This document shows positions 24,430 to 36,489 of a DNA stretch of 64,000 bases, piece after piece; the first letter of the stretch is position 1, and each line of letters starts with the position of its first letter. The notes beneath the pieces are model-generated. The model saw only the letters and a list, made by a program, of their open reading frames with translations, had not been told where the DNA came from and made no database searches. The translations under genes and the position numbers were made by a program. The stretch is from Tetrahymena elliotti 4EA (lineage: Eukaryota > Ciliophora > Oligohymenophorea > Hymenostomatida > Tetrahymenidae): assembly GCA_000231825.2 (NCBI GenBank), contig JH720310.1, forward strand, positions 273,478 through 337,477. Reading direction: 5' to 3'.

Positions 24430-26516
24430 TCACAACCCAAAGCATATTGAGGGAATATGGTAAATAGAAATAATAATAAAATAATTTTTGAATATGTTAA
24501 ATAATTAATGAGATAATATCTCTATTTCAAATATTTGTATTATTTACCTGTAAAGTATTTCTACCATATTATTAAAAAATCCAAAAGAAAGCTTATCTTT
24601 TTAATTTTTATACTCTAATAACTTGAAGGTTTCTAAGTTATTATTTTCTATAACTTCTTTGACATAATTCAATGAAATCTCTCCAAAATCTCCTTAATTC
24701 AAAAGCTTTTAATATTTCTAATCTGCGTTATTAATTGCGAAACTATCTTAATCGTGTTCAATATCTTCTTCCACTTAAAAATTATCCATGTTTTATTTAA
24801 TTTAACTGATTTAACTCTACAATTTATCATACTCTAGGCCTTTTAGTTTCTTTAATTGTGTCAGTTCTTCAAATTTAGTAAATAGACTTTAAGAACTTAA
24901 ACTAAACTCTCTATATTATTTAATTAGATAGCCAGCTATCTCATTTGGACCTTTGCCATGCTCATTGTAATAAAAATCTAATTTGTTTATCAAATTTTAT
25001 CTATCACTGTCTTGCTATTTTGATAATTTAAATTAAAGAATTCATTTAAACTTATTAATTTTTTACACTAAGAAACTCTTTTGAACTTTATTCAAGAATC
25101 ATCTTTTTTTTCTGGTTATGCATCTTCCTTGGAGTACACTAGAAAGAAATGTTCAGTTTATCTTTTTCTAATGTGGTTTCATTTGACTAATTCTTTTATC
25201 TAATTAACTAGCTAGAATTTGTATTGAGATTTTTATCAGATATCAACGACTAACTTATATCATAAGATAAAGTAGAATTATTATTCTCAATTTCTCCTTT
25301 AATAAACATTCTGTTTTCATTAAAAACTAATTAAATTAATTCTTAAAAATTTTATTTACCTTTCAAGTTCATTTAAAGTATCCAAATAACTAACTGTATT
25401 CTATGATTCAAGTAGCTTTTAACAAATATCCTCATTCCTAGCATCTAGTTATTTAATTTCTTTTTTTTGCTTCTCTACGATTGAGTTACATTCCTAATTT
25501 GTAATTAAAAAAATAAATCCTATTTACTATTTATTCAACTTATCTTCTCTTATTGAAAACTGTTTTGTTTATAAAAAAAATAATTTTTAAATTACATCTA
25601 TTTTGACTAGGACTAGAGAGTAAACTTATTATTCTTTTTTGATTTGGCTAAATATATCATCTCTTTATTTTTTCACGTCCTAAATGCATTGAGTTGCTCT
25701 TAATTTGTCTTGCTCTAACTCCTACTTAAAATTCTGCACACTACACTTTACAATATTCTTTTTTATAAAAATAATATATTATTCCTATAATTGAATTTTT
25801 TATTATACTTTCTTTTTAAATGCCATAAGTTCTTGTTCTTATATCTACTTGAGTTTAATATTTAAAAGATCATCCTCTTTTTCAAACTCCTTCATCTCTC
25901 TTTTAACTTTACCCTAAAAATTGATAGTAAAATTGAATATAAAAAATATTCATTCATTATTTATTACAATAGTGTATTTAAGCTATTCAATTTTTTACTC
26001 AAGAGATTCTTGTACCTCTTAATTGAAACAAATTTATTCCGAAACCTATTATATAAGTATACAAATAATCATATCTTTTTATCTATATATGCCATTGATG
26101 TATGTTAAATTACAGTTTTTTCATCTTAGACAGTTATATCAATGCTTTATTTTATGATGTTAGGTTGTTAGCTCTAATGTAGTGTTAGGAATGTAGAATT
26201 TAAAGTAGACTAAAACCTCCCTATAGTTTTATGAAGCTAAAATGAATCTCGATTCTTATTCGAAATTACAGTGTCATCGTTAGTTCTCTAAAAGGAGCTG
26301 AAATTTGTTGAAAATTAAGATAGATCATGGCTTGGTTGGTAACTTTTTCCACTTAATTTTTCAATATGAGATTTTTTTTACACATTAAGCTAATGAAGAT
26401 CATCCAATAGTCTACTATACTAATATATAAATTTATTAAGTAATTATTTTGAAGAATTTTGCATTTTTATAAAAATAAATTAGGATTCTTACTTTATCAA
26501 TGTTATCATTACTCAT
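24430..26516 (-). CDS. Coiled-coil protein, about 560 aa, multi-exon
   Basis: Seen: ATG at 26516 opens an 8-codon first exon (MSNDNIDK), followed by a GTAAGAATCC intron. Further exons run in phase: a Ser/Thr/Gln-rich N-terminal region (RLLDDLHQLN...DLSQFSTNFSSF), then an extended coiled coil (EVQESLEQKIEQLKYTI, KVKREMKEFEKEDDLLNIKLKQ, QELEQDKLRATQ, EIKQLDARNEDICQKLLES). A distinct C-terminal module contains LDFYYNEHGKGPNEIAGYL and a final helical part. At least six short introns are needed. The last residues and the TGA at 24430-24432 are less certain because another GTAAAT-type intron could start at about 24548. No known domain recognised. Inferred: a structural or ciliary coiled-coil protein. 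Confidence 0.75.
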
Positions 26517-26529
26517 TTTTGTATTAAAT

Positions 26530-28068
26530 TATTCTATTCTGTCATATTCTTTAAATGTTTAGTAGACCTATTTCTACTTTTAAACAAGACAAGTATTCAA
26601 ATTTTAATCTGACTACCATTTATGAAACTTTAGCCTAAATTAATCCATTTAAGTCTATGATATAAGCTTACTATATAAAATTCAACAGCCTAAGAGGTAA
26701 TTTATAATAATTTGACAGTTAGTTAGTATGATGTATAAATTACTTTATGTAAATAATTGATTTAGCTTGAAAAAATTATTAATAGAATATAAATGAATTT
26801 GACTAACTTTTAAATAATAATATTTATTACTTGTATTCAAATAAATAGAAGTAAAAAAATAGTGGGCAGTTTGATAAATTATCAATTTTTTAGTATGTAA
26901 TCAATCATATCAAGTTAATCAATAATATATTTGCTAAAATTTAATCAACTTTCTACATAAAATGCAATATTAATTCATTTCATTTGAATTTACTATCAAA
27001 TATTTTATCATAAACATAAGCAAGTTTTCATTTTTCCTTTCTTCTTAAATAAAAATAAACTAATTGTGTAAAGTTTTTTCATTTTTGTTTGTAAAAATAG
27101 AAATCTACTTTTATTTTAAAACATCTCATAAATTTTTACTAATTTATTAGCAAAGTCCATACATAAAAATATTAATTATAATGCTCAAAAAAACTTTACT
27201 TTCCTTTAAAAACATTTTTTTATTAAAATTATACACTAAATTAATTTTCTTAATGCAATAATTATCTATTAATATTAATTTTAAAGTGTTTAATTGGTAG
27301 AAGTTTTTGTTTTTTTTGAATAAAGAGTTGAGTAAAACTCAAAAGAATGTATAAAAGATCTAAATTATTAAATGCTTTTATTTTTAATGAAAAATATTAG
27401 TTTATTTCAAAATGATTTAAAATAATTTTTTCTCTCTCTCTCTCTAAAATTGATTTACACCACCATCAATTAAAAATATTCAGACTTTTAGTTGAATAAA
27501 TGTCTTAACTCCTATTAGAAAAAATAAAAACTTTAAATACATATTGTTATTCACCAGGTATTATTTCCTTCGTTGGTAACTAATACTTAATTTTTAAAAA
27601 TTTAAAATAATAAAAATAAAAATAATTTAAAATGTTAAAATGTAAGTAAATATTTTTAAATCTATGTTATTTGTTTTTTTTACTTTGATATTTTGTTAAT
27701 TTAACAAGAAAAATAAATGTTTTTAATTTGATTTAATATACATATGACTTGTCTATAACTTAAACTAAATGTCTTTTTTTCTTTTGAAATTTTAATTTTT
27801 CATTTTACTAAAAATTATTTTTCTTGAATAATTTAAATTTTTGAAAATAATAAATTACTTTTTAAACAATATATAAAAAATCAGGTTATCTTAAGCTAAA
27901 TAAAATAATTAGATATTTAATTCAATAGATAAAAGAAATCTGAATAACAGATAAATAAGGATTGATATTTAGAAAAGGTTTTTTATTTATTTTAGATTCA
28001 TAATTAAGTTGAAGTTAATAAAAACTTTTCAAACAATAATAATATTTATTTAAAAGTAATCAATCATA
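26530..28068. other. AT-rich intergenic region with LRR-gene 3' flank
   Basis: No gene seen. It contains a (TC)n tract near 27430. The right end (about 27830-28075) is the 3' flank of the LRR gene and is repeated, diverged, at about 32310-32515 beyond the other end of that gene. Confidence 0.55.
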
Positions 28069-31000
28069 TCAAAAAAATAACTAATTTTTTCCCTTTTATT
28101 AGCTTTTATCTCAATCTTAGTGTTGCCATTTTACTGATCTCATTACCCCTTTTAAAAAATTATTAAAATAGATATTGAATAAAGAATTAAAAGATGAGAA
28201 AAGTATACAAATTTCATTAAACCTGAAAATAAAAAATAAAAATTAATAAATGGATAGGCAAGTTAATGAAGCTAAATTCGTAGGCCAGTCATTCATGAAT
28301 TAAAGTCTCATTTATTAATTCAAAATGCATAATTAATATTGAAACACTAAACTTACCAAAGTTCAAGATTTAAAATTTAGAGATTCGTGCATTTTGCTAA
28401 CTCAGATCCTAATTTTTTTGCACCATTTTCGCCAATATCATTATCACTTTTAAAAAAATTAGAAAAATAATTATTAAATCAAGCAATATTTTTAAAAATG
28501 TACATGTAAATAAAAATTTGAATTAAATATGAAAAAAGTAAGTTAAAGTTAGTGAATAGAAACCAAACTAAATTAGTTAATCATTCAGTCACTCATAAAT
28601 AGTCTTATTTATTCATTTTCAAATGCATAATTAATATTGAAACACTATTTTTACTCGAGGCGAAGATCCAAAGTTTAGAGATTAGAGCATTTTGCTAATT
28701 CACATCCTAACTTTTATGTACCTATTTCACCAATTTTATTTAACCTATTAAAAAATTATCAAAATAAATATTGAAGAAGTAATGAGAAAACATTAAATGT
28801 GAATAAAATCTGAAAAACAAATAAATTAATGAATGAGTAAATCAAACAAATATCAAATAAACTAACCTAAATTAAGTAATAGCTAGGTTATAAATTAATG
28901 TTTTTTATTTTAAAATGCATAATTAATATTGAAAGACTATTCTTACCCAAGGTCAAGAGTCAAAGTTTAGAGATTAGAGCATTTTGCTAATTCACATCCT
29001 AAATTTGATGAGCCCATTTCACCAATATCATTCAACCTTTTCAAGAGTTATATAAATAAATTTTGAATAAAAGAATATTTAAGAAAATAAAAAAAGCTTA
29101 AAAATTTCAATTAAATATGAAAACAAAAAATAAAAATTAACTAATGAATTGACCAAACAAATATCACATAAACCAACTTAAATTAGTCACTCAGTTTCTC
29201 ATAAATTAAAGTCTTATTTATTCATTCATTCCATGATGCATAATTAATATTGAAATACTATTCTTACCTAAGCCCAAGAGTTAAAGTGTAGAGATTAGAG
29301 CATTTTGCTAACTCTGATCCTAATTTTTAGACACCTATTTCACCAATTTAGTTCTTACTTTTAAAAAATTATAAAGATAAATATTTAAGAGAATGAGAAA
29401 AATATACAAATTATAATTAAATATGAAAGTAACAAATAAATATAAATGAACGTGTAAGCCAAACAAACATCAAGTAAACCAACCAAAATTCGTCAGTTTC
29501 ACTCATAAATTTAAGTTTTATCTTATTAATTCTAAAATACATCATTAATATTTAAACACTAATCTTACTAAAGCCTAAGAGTCAAAGTTTAGAGATTAGA
29601 GCATTTTGCTAACTCATATCCTAACTTTTATACACCCTTTTCACCAATATTGTTCTTACTTTTTAAAATATATATATATATAATTATTGATGAAAAAAGC
29701 AAATAAAAATTAGTGAATGAATAAGTGAAATAAATCTCAAGCAAACCGAACTAAATTCTTCAGTCTACTGCTCATAAATTAAAGTCTTGTTTATTAATTG
29801 CTAAATGCCAAATTAATATTGAAACACTATTTTTACTAGAGGTGAAGATCCAAAGTTTAGAGATGAGAGTATTTACTTAGCTCAGATCCTATTTTTTCAG
29901 CACCCATTTCACCAATATTGTTCTCACTTTTAAAAATTATAAAAATAAATATTGAATAAAGAAATTCTTCAGAGAATAAGAAAAATGTAAATTTGAATTA
30001 ATATGAAAACAACAAATAAAAATTATTGAAGAAGTAAACCAAAGAAATATCAAGTAAACTGACCCAAATTTATAAATTAATCCTTCATAAATTTAAGTCT
30101 TTTATTGATTCATTACAAAATACTTAATTTATAATTAAACATTATATTTACTTAAGCCCAAGAGTTAAAGCTTAAAGATTAGAGCATTTTGCTAACTCAG
30201 ATGCTAATTTTTATGCACCAATCTCACCAATATCATTCAAACTTTTAAAAAATAAAAAAATAAATATTAAATAAAGAATTTTAGAAAATAGTTTTAAAAT
30301 AATTTTTATCAAGAATGAGAAAACATAAAAATTTGAAAGAAATTTATTTATTCATTCCCAAATACACCATTAATATTGAAATAATATTCTAACCCAAGGT
30401 TAAGATTCAAAATTTAGAGATGAGAACATTTTGATAACTCAGATCCTAGTCCTTCTACTCCAATTTCACCAATCTTGTTGTTACTTTTAAAAAACCAAAA
30501 AAAAAAAGAATTAAGAAATATTAAAGAGATTGAGAAAAATAAGAAAATTTGAATTTAATATGAAATCAATAAAGCAAATATCAAGTTAGCCAGCAGTTGT
30601 TCATAAATTAATGCATAATTAATGTTGAAAAGCTATTCTTACCCAAGAATGAGAGCTAAAGTTTGGAGATTGGAGCATTTTGCTAAACTTGATCCTAAAC
30701 CTTATGCTCCAATTTAGCCAATATTATTATCACTTTTAAAAAATTAAAATAAAAAATATTTGATAAATATATATTTTATATTAAATGAATGAGAAAGACA
30801 TTAAAATTTTAATTAAAGATGAAAACAACAAAGTAAAATTAATCAATGAGTCAACCAAACAAATATCAAGTAAACAGACCCTACCTAATTAATCAGTCAG
30901 TTGCTCATAAATTAAATTAGTTGTTTATTGAAAAAACATAATTAATATTGAAACACATTTCTTACCTAAGACCAAGGAACAAAGTTTAGAGATTAGAGCA

Positions 31001-32044
31001 TTTTGCTATCTCAGATCCTAATTTTTGTGCACCCATTTAACCAATATCATTCGAACTTTTAAAAATGAAAACTCGAATAAAGAAACAGAATGAACTCTTA
31101 CAAAATAATTTGAATTAAATATGAAAACAACAAATCAAAATTAGTAAATTAATAAGCCACACAAATATCAAGTAAACTAACCTAAATTAGTGAATCAATA
31201 GCTGATAAATTTAAGTATTATTTGTTATTATTAAAATTTTATTTTTACTAGAGGTGAAGATTCAAAGTTTAGAGATTAAAACATTTTGCTATCTCAGATC
31301 CTAACTCTTATGCACATTTTTCACCAATATCATTCAACCTTTAAAAAATGATAAAAATAAATATTGAATAAATTAATGTTCAAAAGAATATCAAAAAGCA
31401 TAAAAATTTGAATTCGATTTGAAAAAAACAAATAAAAATTAATGAATGAATAAGCCAAACAAATATCAGACAATTAGCCTCTCATAAATTGAATTCTTAA
31501 TTATTCATTCCAAATGCATAATCAAAATTAAAAAGTTATTTTTACTCTAAGGCAAGAGTCAAAGTTTATAGATGAGAGCATTTTCCTAACTATGATCCTA
31601 ATTTTTAAGCTCCCATTTCACCAATTTTTTTGTAACTTGAAAAAATTATTAAAAAAAATATTAAATAAATAATTAAAAAACGAGAAAAACATGGAAATTT
31701 TTTTAAATAAATATGAAAAAAAAACAAATAAAAGCTAACAAATGAGTAGATCAATCCAAATTAGTAAGTCAGTTACTGATAAATTAAAAGAGTTGTTGAT
31801 TTAAAAAATTTAATTAAAATTGAAACACTATTTTTAAATCAGGTTAAAAATCAGAGTTTAGAGATTTTATTGCTTTAAAGAAAAATTTATAATTTTACTT
31901 GAGACAGATATTAAGATTTAAGTAAGAATCTAAATTAGAGCTTAGTATCTTTAAATAGATAAATATTAAAATATATTTATATCTTAAAAGAAATTGAAGT
32001 ACTTCAGTTAGATTTGTAAAATGTTTTATATTTTATACCAACAT
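28069..32044 (-). CDS. Leucine-rich-repeat protein, one repeat per exon
   Basis: Seen: twelve near-identical exons of about 90 nt (first at about 31635, last full one near 28376), each flanked by AAAAG| and |GTAAG/GTAAAA and each in the same phase (1 nt, 29 codons, 2 nt). Each encodes one repeat of the form xNxIGExGAQKLGSELAK then CSNLQTLxLxL. Introns of about 150-240 nt are also similar to each other. A final exon encodes GNEISKMATLRLR...KKLV and ends in TGA at 28069-28071. Known: the IGxxGAxxLxxxL...CxxLxxLxLxxN pattern is the ribonuclease-inhibitor type of LRR, a protein-binding horseshoe. The N-terminus is unresolved: a thirteenth unit near 31855 has lost its splice site, and an ATG at 32044 opens a plausible but unproven leader. 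No kinase or membrane domain seen. Confidence 0.75.
28376..31880. repeat. Tandem array of about 13 exon-intron units, period about 240-320 bp
   Basis: The core agattagagcattttgcta recurs on the plus strand near 28378, 28678, 28967, 29288, 29593, 29860, 30176, 30418, 30667, 30986, 31272 and 31569, with a decayed copy near 31860. The conserved block also includes cacccatttcaccaatat and a cataattaatattgaaacac segment in the intron. The units are the LRR exons plus their introns, multiplied together. Confidence 0.85.
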
Positions 32045-32309
32045 TTATTTTTTTTAAATTTGTAAAGAAGTTAAGTTGAATATTAATTAATTTATCAAGA
32101 TTTATTTTTTCAAATAAAATTTTACAAAATGTAAAAACTAATCGAATGGTTATAAATAATAAAATTTAGAAAGAGTAAAATAAAATTTATTTGATTGATA
32201 ATGAAGATTTATCAAATTATGTATTTAAAATATTTTATTTTTTGCATAAAATTGAAGGGGGGAAAAAACATGTGTTATAAGTAAGAAAAGTAAAAGAAAA
32301 ATAAACATT

Positions 32310-32520
32310 TATTTTTTGAATTTTAATTTTTGAAAATAATAAATTAAGTTATCTTAATTTAAATAATACAGTTAGATATTTATTAAATAGAGAAAAGGAA
32401 TCCAATAAAAAGATAAATAATTTATGATATGACAAGGTTTTTTATTTATTTTAGATTCATAATTAAGTTAAAGTCAACTGTAATTTTTCAAACAATAAGA
32501 AGTCATATCAAAAAAATAAA
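32310..32520. repeat. Diverged copy of the LRR gene 3' flank
   Basis: The sequence from about 32310 to 32515 (ending gtcatatcaaaaaaata) resembles 27830-28075, the segment just beyond the stop codon of the LRR gene (ending atcatatcaaaaaaata). Shared blocks include ggttttttatttattttagattcataattaag. This suggests a second LRR gene once ended here. Confidence 0.6.
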
Positions 32521-33070
32521 AATGAAAGAACAAAAATTATTTGATTAATTAAAAATAAGAATTAAGAGATTATTTGAAAGGTACCTCTTTTTAAACTTTG
32601 TAAAACATTTAGATTAATTAAATTTAAAATGATTTCAAACCTAAATTTTAATTTAAAAACAAACAAACCTTTTTCAAATAGTAAATCCTTATCAAAAAGA
32701 TTTTTTTTATTTGGATAAATTTCCAGAAATCATCTAAATAAAAATATTATTCTTTATTTTTTGAATAATTTTAAAAAAATCTGGAAATCTTCTGCTAGAA
32801 TAATATCAAAATTGTAGGAATATTAAAGCTGCATAATAACCTTCAACCTGATTTTTTTACCATTAGCAAGCGTTTTATTGAGACTAAATTGTTGATTTAT
32901 TATTAAAATGGGAATTATTTTATAAAAAATTTCAATAGAATTTAAAGCTTGATTTTAAAGTAGCCAAAGATAGGAAGGCTCAAATATAGTTAAGATATTT
33001 ACTTTTTAAACTGTTTACTTAAGGGCTTCCAACCATGGTTTTCTTGGTCACCCTTAATTTTTGAAAACTA

Positions 33071-33523
33071 TCATTTTTTCTGAACATTTAAGCTGTAAGG
33101 CTCAGGTAGAAATTTAAATTTTTTACAAAACTCTATTGAATAATTTATGCCACTATTGCAATTTGTTTCATTCTTAAGTTTATCATCCTTAGATATTTCT
33201 AAAGAAGTTATTTTAGATATATCTTCAAAAATAAACTGTTATAATTTATCAAATTTATACCTATCATTGTTGCTGATCTCCTCTATCATATTATTGCTAT
33301 CATCATCACTATTTTATATATCTGCTATAGAAAACTAGTGTATGTAAATATTTGTTAAAGTATCTTTTCTGTCAAATCTAGTAGGGAAATTTGGGATATG
33401 AATTTTTGCTTTTAGGATAATATTGTCATCTTCTATTTATTGAATCATTTTAGTTTACCTCAGTATTCGAATTTTGATATGTGTTGATTTAGCATTATTT
33501 TAAAGTAATTCCCACTACTTCAT
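33071..33523 (-). CDS. Hypothetical protein, 150 aa
   Basis: Seen: one open frame from ATG at 33523 to TGA at 33071-33073, with a balanced composition unlike random AT-rich sequence: acidic and polar stretches (NSDDDSNNMIEEISNNDRYKF), a Phe/Ile-rich part (FIFEDISKITSLEISKDDK) and a C-terminus with FCKKFKFLPEPYSLN. No signal peptide, membrane helix or known motif. It lies just downstream of a Tc1/mariner remnant on the same strand and upstream of the LRR gene. It may be a small gene or the surviving end of a longer one. I do not recognise it. Confidence 0.45.
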
Positions 33524-33579
33524 TTTTAATTTAAACAATTTTAAAGTTCTAAGCTATCAACTAATTTTGAATGAGTTTT

Positions 33580-34170
33580 TAATTTAAAGGGAAAAGAAAT
33601 GATATGTGAATTTAGCAATTTTTATATGATAAAGAATTAATTTTGGATATGGGACATTATCTTTAGAAAACCAAGCAGAGCTATGGCTGAAAATTTCGAT
33701 TCATCTGAAAAAATGACCTATTTCAGTGAATCTCTTTTATGCTTATTGCAAAAATCGAGTCTTTCTATCCTATTCTTTTCTGTTGATTTGTGTTCTTCCT
33801 AAATTATACATATTTCATATCAAGTTTTTTTAAAATTTTAATCTATGTCTGTTCCCGATTAATTCATTTTTGCCATAGTTCTTTTTTAACTCATGTTGAA
33901 ATTTTGTCTAGTAGAGTATTTAAGGATTCTACTGAATCTTTTATCTCCTTCTCAAAGTTTTTGAAATTATGTCCCTTACACTCTCCTTAATTATTTTCCA
34001 CTGAGTTAAAAGTTGGTATTTATTCCAAACTAGACTTTTGATATTTTAAACCTCTGATGTTAAACTTTGGCTGAATGAATGTCTTTATATTACATATTAA
34101 AATATTTTATGCTTCTAGTAATGCACCACTTATCTTCATCTATTAAAAGGCTTATTGCCATCTTACTCTA
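33580..34170 (-). pseudogene. Tc1/mariner-type transposase remnant (copy 3, N-terminal part)
   Basis: Seen on the minus strand: an N-terminal segment beginning MAISLLIDEDKWCITRSIKYF (helix-turn-helix region in family terms), frame breaks, then RLDFCNKHKRDSLKQVIFSDESKF near 33700-33760. Known: KR(L/I)xFxxKH...W(K)KVIFSDE(S/K)KF surrounds the first catalytic Asp of Tc1/mariner transposases. The DPKH and NPIENLW parts are absent. The copy is broken and is not the same piece as the other two remnants. Confidence 0.7.
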
Positions 34171-34179
34171 CTTCTATTG

Positions 34180-35880
34180 AAGACCTAAAAAAAACCTTAT
34201 TATTTTAATAATTCTGCTTTTTAAAATACAATTTTGTTTTTTTATAAGCTATACTATCATCCTAATTGAAAATAGAAGTTGGTAAACAATCCATAAAATT
34301 TATTTTTTAAATTTCTAAAAAAGCAAAACTTTTTATATTGTAATATATAATTGATTACTACTAATTTAAATAACAATTTTTCTATAAATAATTAAATAGT
34401 ATTATGAGATTTTACTTTAGTTTAATTATTACATTTGTTTTGTTTTACTATTATTTGCTTTCATTCCCAACATTTTTATCATAAAATTTAAAATACAATT
34501 TTATCACTTAAATCAATCAGAAGATTTTAATTTAAAAAAAAAAATTTACTGGATTATTTAATATTTTTATATATAAATGAATAAATGTGTGAAAAATTTA
34601 AAAAGTACTTGAATACACAAATTTAGCTTTATAATGGATTAAAGCATGAATTTTAAATAAAAAATAAGAATATGCATAAAATACATATCAAATTATTATT
34701 TAAATTTTAAATATTTTTAGATTTATCTTAAAAAATTCAAGAAAAATAAAGAAATTTTAGTAGACATGAATTCAATTTATTAATAAATATACAACTTCAC
34801 AGATCAGTCACCTGAATACTGATAAAATAATTAAATAAACAATAAATTCTTCTGGTAAAAAAAACTTTTCACATTAGATTTTGATGAAAATATTTATCAA
34901 ATTTATTCTGCTTTTTATCAAAACGAACTTTTATTTGCACAATAAAAATAATCTAATTGATGATTAGTTTTTCAAAAAAATATCTATGCTTTACTATGAC
35001 CACTGAATGTTAAGATTTTTAAAATAAAGATTAAGCAAATAGATTATTTTATCAAATTAATTTACATCATATATTTTTACTGGTTTTGTAGGTTGGTTTT
35101 ATTTTTAATTTGCTTAAATATATTTCTTGTAATTATATTCTTTTCTGTCAAGAAAAAACAAAAGAGCAGCTTTAATATCGAAAATCATTTGAATTGATGC
35201 AGTTATGATAATTTTGTAATCGTTTAAGTTAATTTAATTAGTTATATTAATTTTGTGAATAATTTTCTATGTACTACTAGATTTTTTTTTTCTTGTTTGT
35301 TTATCAATCAATCATCCTTTGAAAGCTGAAAGAATTATTAAAAAAATAGATTAAAAATGTTAATAATCAAAATGTGAGAGTATTTGTATTTTGTTCTAGA
35401 TGTTAAATATTAGGTTTTTGAAAATTAATAACATTTTATGATTTGCTTAATGTAGTTACTTGAAAGATCATTTGTATTTTGGACTTTGCAAAAAAAAAAA
35501 GATATAATATTTAGCTTTTACTTAAATAGTTAAAAATATTGTTGTTAATGTAATTATAAGAAATGAAGAGTAAAAAAAGAATCAATCAAACAAATTAATT
35601 AATTAATTAACTAAATTTTCATCTCAGGTAGTATTTTCAGATATAATATATGGGTAGATTTAAAGCATCAAAAGTAAATTTACTAGTTTATAAATTTTCA
35701 AAGATTTGGCGCATGAGATATAATGAAAATCAATGATTATAGATACAAACTTTAATTAGTAATGTAGGAGAAATCAATCTAATATGATTCAAAAAACAAT
35801 GAAAATAGCAAAAACCTTTGGAAAGAAAAATTAATAAATAAAAATTTCTGATTTTTAAAAGAGATGTAGAATGGATTAAA

Positions 35881-35911
<31 letters not shown>

Positions 35912-36300
35912 ATAAACAATAGAGTATTCAAGATTACAAAGCATAACAAACAAAAGAGAGAAAAAAAACAAATAAATAAATAGATAGATAAATAGAGAAT
36001 GAATGAGTGTTAGGCATAATAGCAAGCAAAAAAATAGTAAAAAAAGAATGAAATATATGAAGAAATCAAAGAGGTTTGGCATATAAAATTATTGATCAAT
36101 TGATCAATTAACTAAGCTGAGTAAAGGAAAGTAAATTAAAATTTTTTAATACAATATATTAGCAACAATTGATAAGATTATTGCAGTATAGTAAAACATA
36201 GAGAGAAAGAAGAACTGAATACATTCATTCATATAGATATAATAAATAGATTGTTATTTAAAATAATAGAGATTATATATTCATTTATATATTTATGCAA
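34180..36300. other. AT-rich intergenic region
   Basis: No gene supported. Holds an (AG)n tract at 35884-35909, further purine-rich sequence to about 36060, and an 18-nt perfect palindrome made of two TTGATCAA units at 36091-36108. Confidence 0.55.
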
Positions 36301-36489
36301 CCCACATCCTTGCCTTAGTTTAAACTGAAGGAGGGCCAGTAGTCCAATACGGCAGTAAATATTTATGCTTGTAAAGAAGGAGAGAGTGAAGAAGAGGGGA
36401 GCGCTTAGACAGTTTTAGAATAAAAATAAATCAACACAATCTCAAATATTCGCAAAAACAGCAATAAAATCTATAGTAAGCCTAAAAAA
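36300..36489 (+). promoter_or_regulatory. GC-richer leader before the Asn/Gln-rich membrane protein gene
   Basis: About 130 bases from 36300 (cccacatccttgccttag...) to 36420 (ggagcgcttagacag) are clearly richer in G+C than anything nearby yet are not open in the frame of the downstream gene. They contain a GTTTAAAC palindrome and end about 70 bases before the ATG. Probably 5' untranslated or promoter sequence; a small non-coding RNA is possible. Confidence 0.35.

Noticed and set aside
28376..31880. CRISPR-like or satellite array suggested by regular repeats
   Set aside because: The repeated core is a coding LRR exon with consistent splice borders and phase; spacer-like parts are introns that are themselves similar. 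The host is a eukaryote.
35876..36082. Minus-strand frame with Leu/Ser/Phe runs
   Set aside because: Produced by the (AG)n and purine-rich tracts; low complexity with no start context or family.
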